Shown: piece after piece, positions 1-6,451 of the stretch
Layout of the letters: every line of letters starts with the position of its first letter
Numbering within the stretch: the first letter of the stretch is position 1
Source: an uncultured Bacilli bacterium
GTDB taxonomy: Bacteria; Bacillota_I; Bacilli_A; RF39; UBA660
Direction of reading: 5' to 3'
Assembly: GCA_947624635.1 (NCBI GenBank)
Contig: CANQLF010000038.1
Coordinates: forward strand, 1 to 6,716
Length of the DNA: 6,716 bases
Notes under the pieces: generated by a model
Told to the model about the DNA's origin: nothing
The model's database searches: none
What the model saw: the letters and a program-made list of their open reading frames with translations, nothing else
Made by a program: the position numbers and the translations under genes

Positions 1-405
1 GTAAGAAAAACAATTACAAGTTTAGTAACAACAACAGTAGAGAAAAAAAAGAATGGAAAAAAGATAAAAGAAAAGAATAGAATAGAAAGAACAACGATAG
101 AAAAAAGATACTATATATCTAGTAGAAATGTTAATATAAAAGAATTTGCAGAAGCAGTAAGGGGTCAATGGAATGTTGAAAATAAAGTACACTGGCACCT
201 AGATTTTACATTTCGTCAAGATTCAAATAAAACATTAAACAAGAAAGCTCTATTAAATTTAGAAATTATTCATAAATTTGTTTTAGGAGTTTTAACAAAA
301 GTAAAACCCGAATATAACATGAGTTTAAAATCTATTAGAAAACATTTATCAAATAATTATGAAGAATTTTTCCCAGAACTTTTATGCTTATTAATGCTTC
401 ATTAA
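1..405 (+). CDS. ISAs1-family transposase, C-terminal part (5' end outside window)
   Basis: The open frame from base 1 to a TAA at 403-405 encodes the last 134 residues of a DDE transposase. Its centre reads RYYISSR, then KEFAEAVRGQWNVENKVHWHLDFTFRQD (visible residues 36-42 and 47-74). This matches the ISAs1 signature of an R-G-x-W-x-I/V-E-N block followed by L/V-H-W-x-L-D-V/F-x-F-x-x-D. E60 is the expected acidic catalytic residue, and the LLNLEIIHKF helix that normally follows is present. ISAs1 transposases are usually about 370-400 residues, so roughly the N-terminal two thirds lies upstream of the window. I see no frameshift or stop in the visible part. The gene is convergent with thrS. 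It moves DNA by cut-and-paste chemistry in the cytoplasm; whether this copy is still active cannot be told from a fragment. Confidence 0.9.
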   Translation, partial: VRKTITSLVTTTVEKKKNGKKIKEKNRIERTTIEKRYYISSRNVNIKEFAEAVRGQWNVENKVHWHLDFTFRQDSNKTLNKKALLNLEIIHKFVLGVLTKVKPEYNMSLKSIRKHLSNNYEEFFPELLCLLMLH

Positions 406-496
406 TAAAACGGTTTTTAAACGTTAAAAAACCACAAAAGCATTTTATTTATTGACTTTTATGGCTATTGTTTAAAATTAGTATGATTTTATCCTG
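406..496 (+). mobile_element. Possible right-end non-coding segment of the ISAs1 element
   Basis: About 90 non-coding bases separate the transposase stop from ATCCTG at 491-496. Read inward on the - strand, that end is CAGGAT, which resembles the CAGG-type terminal bases I recall for ISAs1-family inverted repeats. If correct, the element ends 29 bases before the thrS stop codon. The left inverted repeat and the target duplication are outside the window, so this boundary is a guess. Confidence 0.25.
412..433. repeat. Short hairpin just downstream of the transposase
   Basis: GGTTTTTAA (412-420) and TTAAAAAACC (424-433) form an inverted repeat around ACG, with one unpaired A. It begins 6 bases after the transposase stop. 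It could fold in RNA from either strand, but no run of T follows directly on either side, so I do not call it a clear intrinsic terminator. It may act as a weak terminator or be part of the IS 3' untranslated end. Confidence 0.4.
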
Positions 497-509
497 TAAT
501 TTTAAATTA

Positions 510-540
510 AAGAAAGAAAAGCATTCTACCTTTCTTTCTT
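510..540 (-). terminator. Possible weak terminator at the 3' end of thrS
   Basis: On the - strand, AAGAAAGAAA (540-531) pairs perfectly with TTTCTTTCTT (519-510) around an 11-base loop that contains the thrS TAG stop. The stem has only two G-C pairs, and the downstream sequence is T/A mixed rather than a clean U run. The position at the end of thrS fits termination before the convergent IS, but the stem is weak. Confidence 0.4.
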
Positions 541-2280
541 ATCTATCTTTTCTTTAATTAAATTAATAAATTCATCTATAGATACAGTAGTAGTCTCTTC
601 ACTACCATATTTTCTATAACTTATAGTATTATTATCTACTTCTTTTTGACCAAATATTAAAGTATAAGGATTTTTCTTAACAACACTTTCTCTCATTCTG
701 TATCCTAGTTTTTCATCTCTATCATCTAGTTCAACTCTAATATTATTTTCTTTTAATTTTTCTACTATTTTTTTAGAATATTCTAGATGATATTCATTAT
801 TAACAGGTATAACATTTACTTGAACTGGACTTAACCATAGTGGGAAAGCTCCTTTTGTTTCTTCTATTAAAAAAGCTGTAAATCTATCTAATGTACCTAA
901 TATAGCTCTATGCAAGACTACTGGTCTTTTCTTTTGTCCATCTTTATCTATATAGTTTAGATCAAATTTTTCTGGTAATAGGAAATCAAGTTGACAAGTT
1001 GATAGAGATATTTCATGACCAATTGCAGTTTTAACTTCTACGTCTAATTTAGGTCCATAAAAGGCTGCTTCTCCAATAGCTTCATAGTAATTAACACCTA
1101 GATCATTTAAAACTTTTCTTAATTTATCTTCAGCTTTATTCCACATATCATCATCTTGATAATATTTAACTTTATCTTCTTTATCTCTTAACGATAATCT
1201 AAAAGCATAATCCTTAAATCCGAAGTCTTTATATACATCTAATATTAACTCTACTACCTTTTTAAATTCTTCTTCTATTTGATCAGGTCTTACAAAAAGG
1301 TGAGCATCATTTTGACACATTACTCTTACTCTTTCAAGACCACATACTGCTCCACTTGCTTCATATCTAAAATCTGTTGCAAGTTCTCCTATTCTTATTG
1401 GTAGATCTCTATATGAATGTATATCATTTTTATATATTAACATATGATGTGGGCAGTTCATTGGTCTTAAAACATACTCTTCATTATCAACTTTCATAAC
1501 TGGAAACATATTTTCCTTATAGTGATCCCAATGTCCAGACGTTTTATATAAATCTGTTGTCGCTATACAAGGTGTATATACATGGTGATATCCAAGTTTT
1601 ACTTCTTTTTCTATAATATAATTTTCTAATAGTCTTCTTATTAATGCACCATTAGGTAACCACATAGGAAAACCAGGACCAATTAGTTCATGATTCATAT
1701 ACAAGTTTAGTTCTTTACCTAATTTTCTATGATCTCTCATTTTTGCTTCTTCTAACATGTTTAAATGATTTAATAAATCTTCTTCATTTTCAAAGCAAAT
1801 TCCATATACTCTTTGAAGTACTTTGTTTTTAGAGTCACCTTTAAAGTATGCACCACTAACTTTTAATAGTTTAAAATATTTTAATTGTTTTGTTCTTTCA
1901 ACATGTGGTCCACGACAAAGATCTACGAATTCACCTTGTCTGTAACAAGTAATTACTGTATCATTATCCATATTATTAATTAAATCTATCTTATATGGAT
2001 CGGTTTTAAACATTTCTAGTGCTTCTTTTCTTGTTAACTCTTCTCTTTTTATTAATTTATCTTCTTTTACTATCTTTTTCATTTCTTTTTCGATTAAAGA
2101 TAAATCATCTTCTGTTAAAACTTTATCTCCTAAATCAATATCATAGTAAAATCCTTCATTTATAACAGGTCCTACCCAAAATAATGCATCCTTATAAAGT
2201 CTTTTTATAGCTTGTGCCATCATATGTGCACAACTATGATTTAACTTACTTAATTTTTCATCTTCTTTAATATTTATCAT
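526..2280 (-). CDS. thrS: Threonine--tRNA ligase lacking the N-terminal TGS domain
   Basis: Class II synthetase that charges tRNA-Thr and edits Ser-tRNA-Thr in the cytoplasm. The editing domain is intact: H15-x3-H19 and D120-x-C122-x3-H126 match the HxxxH and CxxxH sites. The catalytic core shows motif 1 (about 200-225), R272-PMNC276-PHH, motif 2 with FRYE (304-307), QNDAH327, and motif 3 with LHRAILG (456-462). C276, H327 and H457 are the expected zinc ligands that recognise Thr. An anticodon-binding domain fills about 485-584. The 584-residue length falls short of the usual roughly 640 because the protein starts straight at the editing domain, with no TGS domain. I prefer the ATG at 2280 because GAAGGG lies about 9 bases upstream; an in-frame ATG at 2289 would sit directly against that site. 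The start overlaps the preceding small gene by 14 nt, suggesting translational coupling. Expression is under the upstream Thr T-box. Confidence 0.96.
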   Translation of the reverse strand: MINIKEDEKLSKLNHSCAHMMAQAIKRLYKDALFWVGPVINEGFYYDIDLGDKVLTEDDLSLIEKEMKKIVKEDKLIKREELTRKEALEMFKTDPYKIDLINNMDNDTVITCYRQGEFVDLCRGPHVERTKQLKYFKLLKVSGAYFKGDSKNKVLQRVYGICFENEEDLLNHLNMLEEAKMRDHRKLGKELNLYMNHELIGPGFPMWLPNGALIRRLLENYIIEKEVKLGYHHVYTPCIATTDLYKTSGHWDHYKENMFPVMKVDNEEYVLRPMNCPHHMLIYKNDIHSYRDLPIRIGELATDFRYEASGAVCGLERVRVMCQNDAHLFVRPDQIEEEFKKVVELILDVYKDFGFKDYAFRLSLRDKEDKVKYYQDDDMWNKAEDKLRKVLNDLGVNYYEAIGEAAFYGPKLDVEVKTAIGHEISLSTCQLDFLLPEKFDLNYIDKDGQKKRPVVLHRAILGTLDRFTAFLIEETKGAFPLWLSPVQVNVIPVNNEYHLEYSKKIVEKLKENNIRVELDDRDEKLGYRMRESVVKKNPYTLIFGQKEVDNNTISYRKYGSEETTTVSIDEFINLIKEKIDKKER

Positions 2281-2497
2281 TTTTATCATCCCTTCTATTA
2301 TTTACTTTATTATATTTTACTAAGCTTTTATATCTATCTTTTTGTAACATATTAGAGTTATGTTCTTTATTAATCTTTTTATTTAACATTGATACCAATT
2401 TAGAACTTTCACCTAAACTATGTTTATAATAATATAATCTATAAATTGTATTTCTTATTCTTTTAGTATCAATTTCAAATTCATTTCTTTTTTCCAT
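2267..2497 (-). CDS. Small 76-residue protein between the T-box and thrS, function unknown
   Basis: The ATG at 2497 has an excellent ribosome binding site (GGAGG at 2511-2507, 9-base spacing), immediately after the T-box terminator. The TAA stop at 2269-2267 lies inside thrS, a 14-nt overlap. I do not recognise it with certainty. It is hydrophilic and basic. Residues about 8-46 look like two helices joined by a turn (IRNTIYRLYYYKHSL, then SSKLVSMLNKKINKEHN), and the tail is charged (NNRRDDKNDKY). The spacing of LVSMLNKKIN resembles the LSQELDxLIN segment of Spo0E-type aspartyl-phosphate phosphatases, but the hallmark Q and D are replaced by S and N, so the match is weak. It is not the missing ThrRS TGS domain. 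Its tail is encoded by the thrS ribosome binding site, so those residues are constrained by that role. Translation of it probably couples to thrS initiation. Confidence 0.7.
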   Translation of the reverse strand: MEKRNEFEIDTKRIRNTIYRLYYYKHSLGESSKLVSMLNKKINKEHNSNMLQKDRYKSLVKYNKVNNRRDDKNDKY

Positions 2498-2513
2498 AAA
2501 GCAAAACCTCCAA

Positions 2514-2563
2514 AAAGAAAAAACGCAACCTTAAAAAGGAGCGTTTATACGCGGTACCATCCT
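2514..2563 (-). terminator. T-box antiterminator/terminator switch
   Basis: Antiterminator: AGGA (2563-2560) pairs with TCCT (2540-2537) and GCG (2552-2550) with CGC (2543-2541), leaving the TGGTACC bulge that contacts the tRNA end. Competing terminator: AAACGC (2546-2541) pairs with GCGTTT (2526-2521), with CC/GG inside, followed by TTTTTTCTTTTT. The two helices share 2543-2541, so they exclude each other. The U run ends directly at the ribosome binding site of the small gene. Confidence 0.9.
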
Positions 2564-2719
2564 ACCTTATATCTTTATTTTATAACGGTATAACCGAGAA
2601 CATCTTTCGAGTCCTGTTCATAGGTAGTAAATAATACTATTCTTAAATTGCTTACACCATACGCAATCTCTCTAAATAAGAATAAATAATATTCATGTCC
2701 TAATCAAAACATTTAAACT
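2514..2719 (-). promoter_or_regulatory. T-box riboswitch, threonine-specific, controlling the small gene and thrS
   Basis: The leader holds the T-box core AGGATGGTACCGCG (2563-2550). Stem I runs about 2702-2621: TAGG/CCTA at its base, TATTCTTA (2684-2677) with TAAGAATA (2645-2638), an AGAGAG motif (2673-2668), then ATTGC/GCAAT closing a loop with GGTG (2658-2655). The 3' side of the internal loop reads ATTTACTA, placing ACT (2628-2626) as specifier; the next triplet, ACC (2625-2623), is also Thr. A further stem is GAACA...TGTTC before the T-box. Uncharged tRNA-Thr pairs with the specifier, and its NCCA end pairs with UGGU (2559-2556), which predicts an A discriminator base. This stabilises the antiterminator and allows transcription into thrS. 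Confidence 0.95.
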
Positions 2720-2725
2720 AGCTAT

Positions 2726-2754
2726 ATAATATCACTAATTAGTTTTATTTTCAA
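2726..2754 (-). promoter_or_regulatory. Sigma-A-type promoter of the T-box/thrS unit
   Basis: TTGAAA (2754-2749) and TATTAT (2731-2726) are separated by exactly 17 bases. Initiation about 7 bases downstream (near 2719) would place the whole T-box stem I in the transcript. The -35 box begins 8 bases past the NUDIX stop codon, and I see no terminator between, so read-through from the upstream operon is possible. Confidence 0.75.
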
Positions 2755-2762
2755 GAAAATTA

Positions 2763-3179
2763 TTAATTAAATTCATTTAAAGTTTCTTTTAATTTATTTT
2801 CTAATTCTTTTTTATCATAAAACCAATCAATTTTAGCAATAAATTCACCTAAATCTAACCATTCATAATCTGTGGATTCTTCATTAAGAATTACCTTATT
2901 ATCATTTACTTTTGAAATATAAGCTTTTTCAACATAATAAGTACCTAAAGAATTATATTTGAATGTCCAATCCATATCCATAAGTTTTATGACATCTAAA
3001 TTTGTTTCTTCTTTTACTTCTCTTTTTACTGCCTCTTCTAAGTTTTTATCACAATCTTCCGTGCTTCCTGTTACAACATACCATATTGATTTTTTTAATT
3101 GAGGGTCTTTTTCATTACCTTTTAATAATAGGAGTTTTCCTTCATCATTTATTATAAATGATAATATTTTTTCTTTCAT
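2763..3179 (-). CDS. NUDIX hydrolase
   Basis: A 138-residue NUDIX-fold pyrophosphohydrolase acting on some nucleoside diphosphate derivative; the substrate cannot be read from sequence. After the strand typical of the fold (ILSFIINDEGKLLLLKG, 5-21) comes WYVVTGSTED (33-42), then the Nudix box ending R53-E54-V-K-E57-E58, which holds the metal-binding glutamates. The box is slightly off consensus: one extra residue lies between its leading Gly38 and the REVKEE core, the usual Glu after the glycine is Asp44, and the Gly after EET is Asn60. The start is uncertain. I chose the ATG at 3179, which gives a normal NUDIX N-terminus, but the nearest AGAGG (3202-3198) lies 18 bases upstream. An in-frame TTG at 3230 would add 17 residues and overlap ligA by 11 nt. 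This is the last gene of the trpS operon and may serve nucleotide-pool clean-up. Confidence 0.88.
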   Translation of the reverse strand: MKEKILSFIINDEGKLLLLKGNEKDPQLKKSIWYVVTGSTEDCDKNLEEAVKREVKEETNLDVIKLMDMDWTFKYNSLGTYYVEKAYISKVNDNKVILNEESTDYEWLDLGEFIAKIDWFYDKKELENKLKETLNEFN

Positions 3180-3219
3180 TTTAATATCAAATAGACACCT
3201 CTTTTCATTATATATAAAA

Positions 3220-5169
3220 TTAATCTTCAACTAATTTTAATAAATCTTCTTCTTTAATTATTTCTACTCCTAATTCTTTAGCTTTTGTATTTTTAGTAGA
3301 TGTAGAATTTATATCATTATTAATTAGGTAATCTACATTTTTAGATATTGCACTAACTACTTTACCACTGTAACTTTCTATAAATTCGATCATTTCATCT
3401 CTGTTTTTAAAATGATTAACATTTCCTGTTATAACAAAAGTTTTATTAGCTAACTTATCTTGTTTTCTATCACTATCTATAAATGTTATTTCACTTAATA
3501 CATCATTTACATCTTTCATTATTTTTTCATTATTAAAGAAATTTACCCATTCACTACCTACTATTTCTCCTATACCATCTATGGCTGCTAAGTCATCGAT
3601 GGTTAGTTTACTTATTTTATCATAATCATTATCAAATGAATTACATATTAATTTAGCACGTGATAGTCCAATTTCAGGAATACCTAGTGCAAAGATAAAA
3701 TTAGCAAGTTTTACTTTTCTACTTTTTTCTATAGAATCTATTATATTGTTATATGACTTTTCACCATATCCTTCAAAATTAATTATCTTATCTTTATATT
3801 TAGATAAATTATATATATCTTTATAATTTTTAACTAATTCTTCATCTATAAGTTTAGTAAGTATTGCATCTGATATTCCATCAATATTCATTGCATTTTT
3901 ACTTGTAAACAAAGATAATTTTTTTATTAATTTGGCTCTACAAAATTCATTAGTACAATATAAATATTTAATATCGTTTATCTCTTTTACTATAGCTTTA
4001 TGATGACACACAGGACAATATTCAGGTATTTCTATATTGTCACTTTTTGTTAAGTTACCTGCAATTTGCGGAATTATCATATTAGCTTTATAAACTAATA
4101 TTTTATCATTTATTCCAAGTTGTAAACCTTTCATAATAGATAAATTATGTAATGATGCCCTACTTACTTCTGTTCCTTCTAAACTTACTGTATCAAATAC
4201 TGCAACAGGATTTATAAGTCCTGTTCTAGATACCATCCAATCTATGCTTTTTAATTTTGTTTCTTTAGTTTGATCCATCCATTTAAAAGCTATAGAGTCT
4301 CTTGGATATTTAGCGGTACTGCCAAGTGAATTACTGTAGATTACATCATCAAATGTTAAAACAAGCCCATCTGATGGTATATCGTAAGTTTTAATTTTTT
4401 CTTTAAAGTCTTCTACTACATTAGGTATTGTATCTTTATCTACTTCAAAGTGTTCTACTACTTCAAATCCTAATTTCTTTAAAAAGTCAAATTGTTCTTT
4501 TTTAGAATTAGGTAATTCATCATCCGCACTTATTAAAGCAAATATTATACAGTTTACACATCTTTTAGCAGTTACATTACTATCAAGTTGTCTAACTGAA
4601 CCTGAACATAAATTTCTTGGATTTTTAAAAGTGTCATCTTCATCATCAAATTCTTCATTCATTTTTTTAAAATCAGAATATTTTATTACAGCTTCTCCTC
4701 TTAAAACTAATCTTTTTTTATAAGGTATAGTTAAAGGTATATTTTTAAATCTTTTAACATTTTCTGTTACTACTTCACCAATAGTACCATTTCCCCTAGT
4801 AACCCCACTATATAATAGGCCATCCACATATGTTAAAACTATAGTTAGACCATCTAACTTCCATGATAAAAGTCCTTTTTTATCACCTATAAAACTTTGT
4901 AATTCACTTACACTCTTAGTTTTAGATAATGATAACATTGGAGTTGGATGTTCAACTTTTTCTAGTGAACTTAATATTTCATATTCTACATTTATAGTTG
5001 GACTATTAGATAATACTGTATTAGTTTCTTTTTCTAATAAAACTAATTCATCATATAATTTATCATATTCATAGTCTGTCATAATAGATGTACTAAATTG
5101 ATAGTATAATCTAGATGCATTATTAAGTATTTCTATTAATTCTTTCATTCTTTTTATTTTTTGTTCCAT
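3220..5169 (-). CDS. ligA: NAD-dependent DNA ligase, divergent type
   Basis: A 649-residue ligase that seals nicks in DNA using NAD. Domain order is complete. Domain Ia has Y22, D32, Y35 and D36 for NMN binding. The adenylation domain has K104-L-D-G, RGE (157-159) and the K296 region. An OB fold carries the SRTG motif (314-317). A four-Cys zinc finger (C385, C388, C405, C410), helix-hairpin-helix repeats (about 420-560) and a BRCT domain (about 572-649) follow. Several usually invariant spots differ: SWKLDG replaces E-x-KxDG, RGNGTIGEVVT replaces RGDGxxGEDVT, NPRNLCSGS replaces NPRNxAAGS, and AFKW replaces AYKF. These look like lineage-wide features of a divergent clade rather than decay, since nucleophile and zinc ligands are intact. 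GGAGG lies 4 bases before the ATG; the trpS stop is 24 bases upstream. Whether the genome holds another, canonical ligA is unknown. Confidence 0.95.
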   Translation of the reverse strand: MEQKIKRMKELIEILNNASRLYYQFSTSIMTDYEYDKLYDELVLLEKETNTVLSNSPTINVEYEILSSLEKVEHPTPMLSLSKTKSVSELQSFIGDKKGLLSWKLDGLTIVLTYVDGLLYSGVTRGNGTIGEVVTENVKRFKNIPLTIPYKKRLVLRGEAVIKYSDFKKMNEEFDDEDDTFKNPRNLCSGSVRQLDSNVTAKRCVNCIIFALISADDELPNSKKEQFDFLKKLGFEVVEHFEVDKDTIPNVVEDFKEKIKTYDIPSDGLVLTFDDVIYSNSLGSTAKYPRDSIAFKWMDQTKETKLKSIDWMVSRTGLINPVAVFDTVSLEGTEVSRASLHNLSIMKGLQLGINDKILVYKANMIIPQIAGNLTKSDNIEIPEYCPVCHHKAIVKEINDIKYLYCTNEFCRAKLIKKLSLFTSKNAMNIDGISDAILTKLIDEELVKNYKDIYNLSKYKDKIINFEGYGEKSYNNIIDSIEKSRKVKLANFIFALGIPEIGLSRAKLICNSFDNDYDKISKLTIDDLAAIDGIGEIVGSEWVNFFNNEKIMKDVNDVLSEITFIDSDRKQDKLANKTFVITGNVNHFKNRDEMIEFIESYSGKVVSAISKNVDYLINNDINSTSTKNTKAKELGVEIIKEEDLLKLVED

Positions 5170-5193
5170 ATATCCTCCGTTTGTATTTTGTTG

Positions 5194-6276
5194 TTACTGA
5201 TATTTTTCTATATGTTTTTTAATTAAATCTTCATCTTCAAAATAATTGATACCCATTGCTTCTTTTACTTTTGAAGTTGTAAGAATAGCTTTTTCTCTTG
5301 CTTTTTTACTTCCATTATATAATATTTCATATACTTCTTTAATGTTTTTTTGATATTCACATCTTTTATTTCTAATTGGTTCTAATACTTCTTGTAAAAT
5401 ATCATTTAAAAATTTCTTAACTTTCATATCACCTAATCCACCACGTTCATAATGTGCTTTTAATTCATCTAAGTTTTTATATTCTGGTAAATATTTTTTA
5501 AAGTGTTCATCCTTAGCAAAAGCAGAAAGATATATAAATACAGGATTATCTTTAATATTACCTGGATCTTCTATTTTTAAGTGATTTGGATCAGTATACA
5601 TACTCATTACTTTTCTTTTTATTTCTTCTGGAGAATCTGCTAGATATATACAATTACCAAGTGACTTACTCATTTTTGCTTTTCCATCTATTCCTGGTAA
5701 TCTTAAGCAATTTTCATTTTCTGGTAAAACTGCTTTTGGTTCAACTAAGGTATTTCCATATGTCGAATTAAAACTTCTTACAATTTCTCTTGTTTGTTCA
5801 ATCATAGGTAATTGATCATCCCCTACAGGAACAGTATCAGCTAGAAAAGCTGTAATATCTGCTGCTTGACTAATTGGATATGTTAAAAAACCTACAGGTA
5901 TACTTGTTTCAAAATCTCTTAGTTTTATTTCTTGTTTTACAGTTGGATTTCTTTGTAATCTTGATAAGGTAACTAAGTTTGAATAATAAAATGATAATTC
6001 ACATAATTCTGGAACTTGTGATTGAATAAATATTGTACTTTTTTTAGGATCTATTCCACAAGCTAAATAATCAAGTGCGACTTCTATTACATTTTCTCTT
6101 ATTTTTTCAATGTTATCTGCATTATCTGTAAGAGCTTGTGCATCCGCAATTTCTATATATATTTCATCGTATTTATCTGAATTTTGTAACATTACTCTTT
6201 GTGATAATGAACCTACAAAATGTCCTAAGTGTAACCTTCCTGTTGGTCTATCTCCAGTTAATATTATTTTTTTCAT
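5194..6276 (-). CDS. trpS: Tryptophan--tRNA ligase
   Basis: A 360-residue class I synthetase that charges tRNA-Trp in the cytoplasm. It has the HIGH-type signature HLGH at 16-19 inside TGDRPTGRLHLGH and KMSKS at 201-205. The conserved IADAQALTD (43-51), RLQRNPTVK (106-114) and VGDDQ (151-155) blocks are all present. It is the Streptococcus-like form (TGDRPTG start, RNPTVK) rather than the Bacillus form (SGIQPSG, ERMTQFKDKS). The usual C-terminus, ...KEAMGINYF, is followed by a short acidic then basic extension ending HIEKYQ, making it a little longer than the roughly 341-residue streptococcal protein. The ATG at 6276 is preceded by AAAGGAGGA at good spacing. It is the first gene of an operon with ligA and the NUDIX gene. 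The leader is too short for a T-box, so regulation differs from thrS. Confidence 0.97.
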   Translation of the reverse strand: MKKIILTGDRPTGRLHLGHFVGSLSQRVMLQNSDKYDEIYIEIADAQALTDNADNIEKIRENVIEVALDYLACGIDPKKSTIFIQSQVPELCELSFYYSNLVTLSRLQRNPTVKQEIKLRDFETSIPVGFLTYPISQAADITAFLADTVPVGDDQLPMIEQTREIVRSFNSTYGNTLVEPKAVLPENENCLRLPGIDGKAKMSKSLGNCIYLADSPEEIKRKVMSMYTDPNHLKIEDPGNIKDNPVFIYLSAFAKDEHFKKYLPEYKNLDELKAHYERGGLGDMKVKKFLNDILQEVLEPIRNKRCEYQKNIKEVYEILYNGSKKAREKAILTTSKVKEAMGINYFEDEDLIKKHIEKYQ

Positions 6277-6310
6277 AAGTCTTATTCCTCCTTTAGAAAT
6301 CTACAATACC

Positions 6311-6339
6311 ATTATAACATTTAATAGAAAAAACACAAA
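6311..6339 (-). promoter_or_regulatory. Extended -10 promoter of the trpS-ligA-NUDIX operon
   Basis: A perfect TATAAT (6316-6311) is preceded by TG one base upstream (TGTTATAAT), an extended -10 element. The -35 is poor: TTTGTG (6339-6334) at 17-base spacing or TTGTGT (6338-6333) at 16. Initiation near 6304 would leave a leader of about 28 bases, just enough for the AAAGGAGGA ribosome binding site. Confidence 0.75.
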
Positions 6340-6383
6340 GATCCTTATTACAATCACTTAAATTTTTTACGTATTTTAATTAA

Positions 6384-6422
6384 GAAAGAAAAAAACTAGT
6401 ATGAATTTAGTTTACATACTAG
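6384..6422 (-). terminator. Intrinsic terminator of the surface-protein gene
   Basis: On the - strand CTAGTATG (6422-6415) and CATACTAG (6403-6396) form a perfect 8-bp stem with an 11-base loop. A run of seven T and then CTTTC follows directly. It lies 29 bases beyond the stop of the right-edge gene and before the trpS promoter, so it separates the two transcription units. Confidence 0.88.
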
Positions 6423-6451
6423 ATTATAAAAGTCCATATTTTAGTTTTAAC

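Noticed and set aside
2267..2497. Small gene as a split-off TGS domain of ThrRS
   Set aside because: The TGS fold is mostly beta strand with a typical I-x-x-P-D-G start; this sequence is helical, basic and has no such motif.
5586..5771. 61-codon open frame on the + strand
   Set aside because: It is antisense to trpS, whose conserved motifs cover this stretch; low-complexity hydrophobic translation typical of an AT-rich shadow frame.
526..6276. Mycoplasma-type genetic code (TGA as Trp)
   Set aside because: All main genes are full length without in-frame TGA, and the Trp codons I checked are TGG.
6277..6310. T-box or trp leader upstream of trpS
   Set aside because: The likely transcript leader is under 30 bases, with no T-box core or terminator hairpin.
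6110..6361. 83-codon open frame on the + strand
   Set aside because: Antisense to the start and promoter of trpS; no ribosome binding site or recognisable family.
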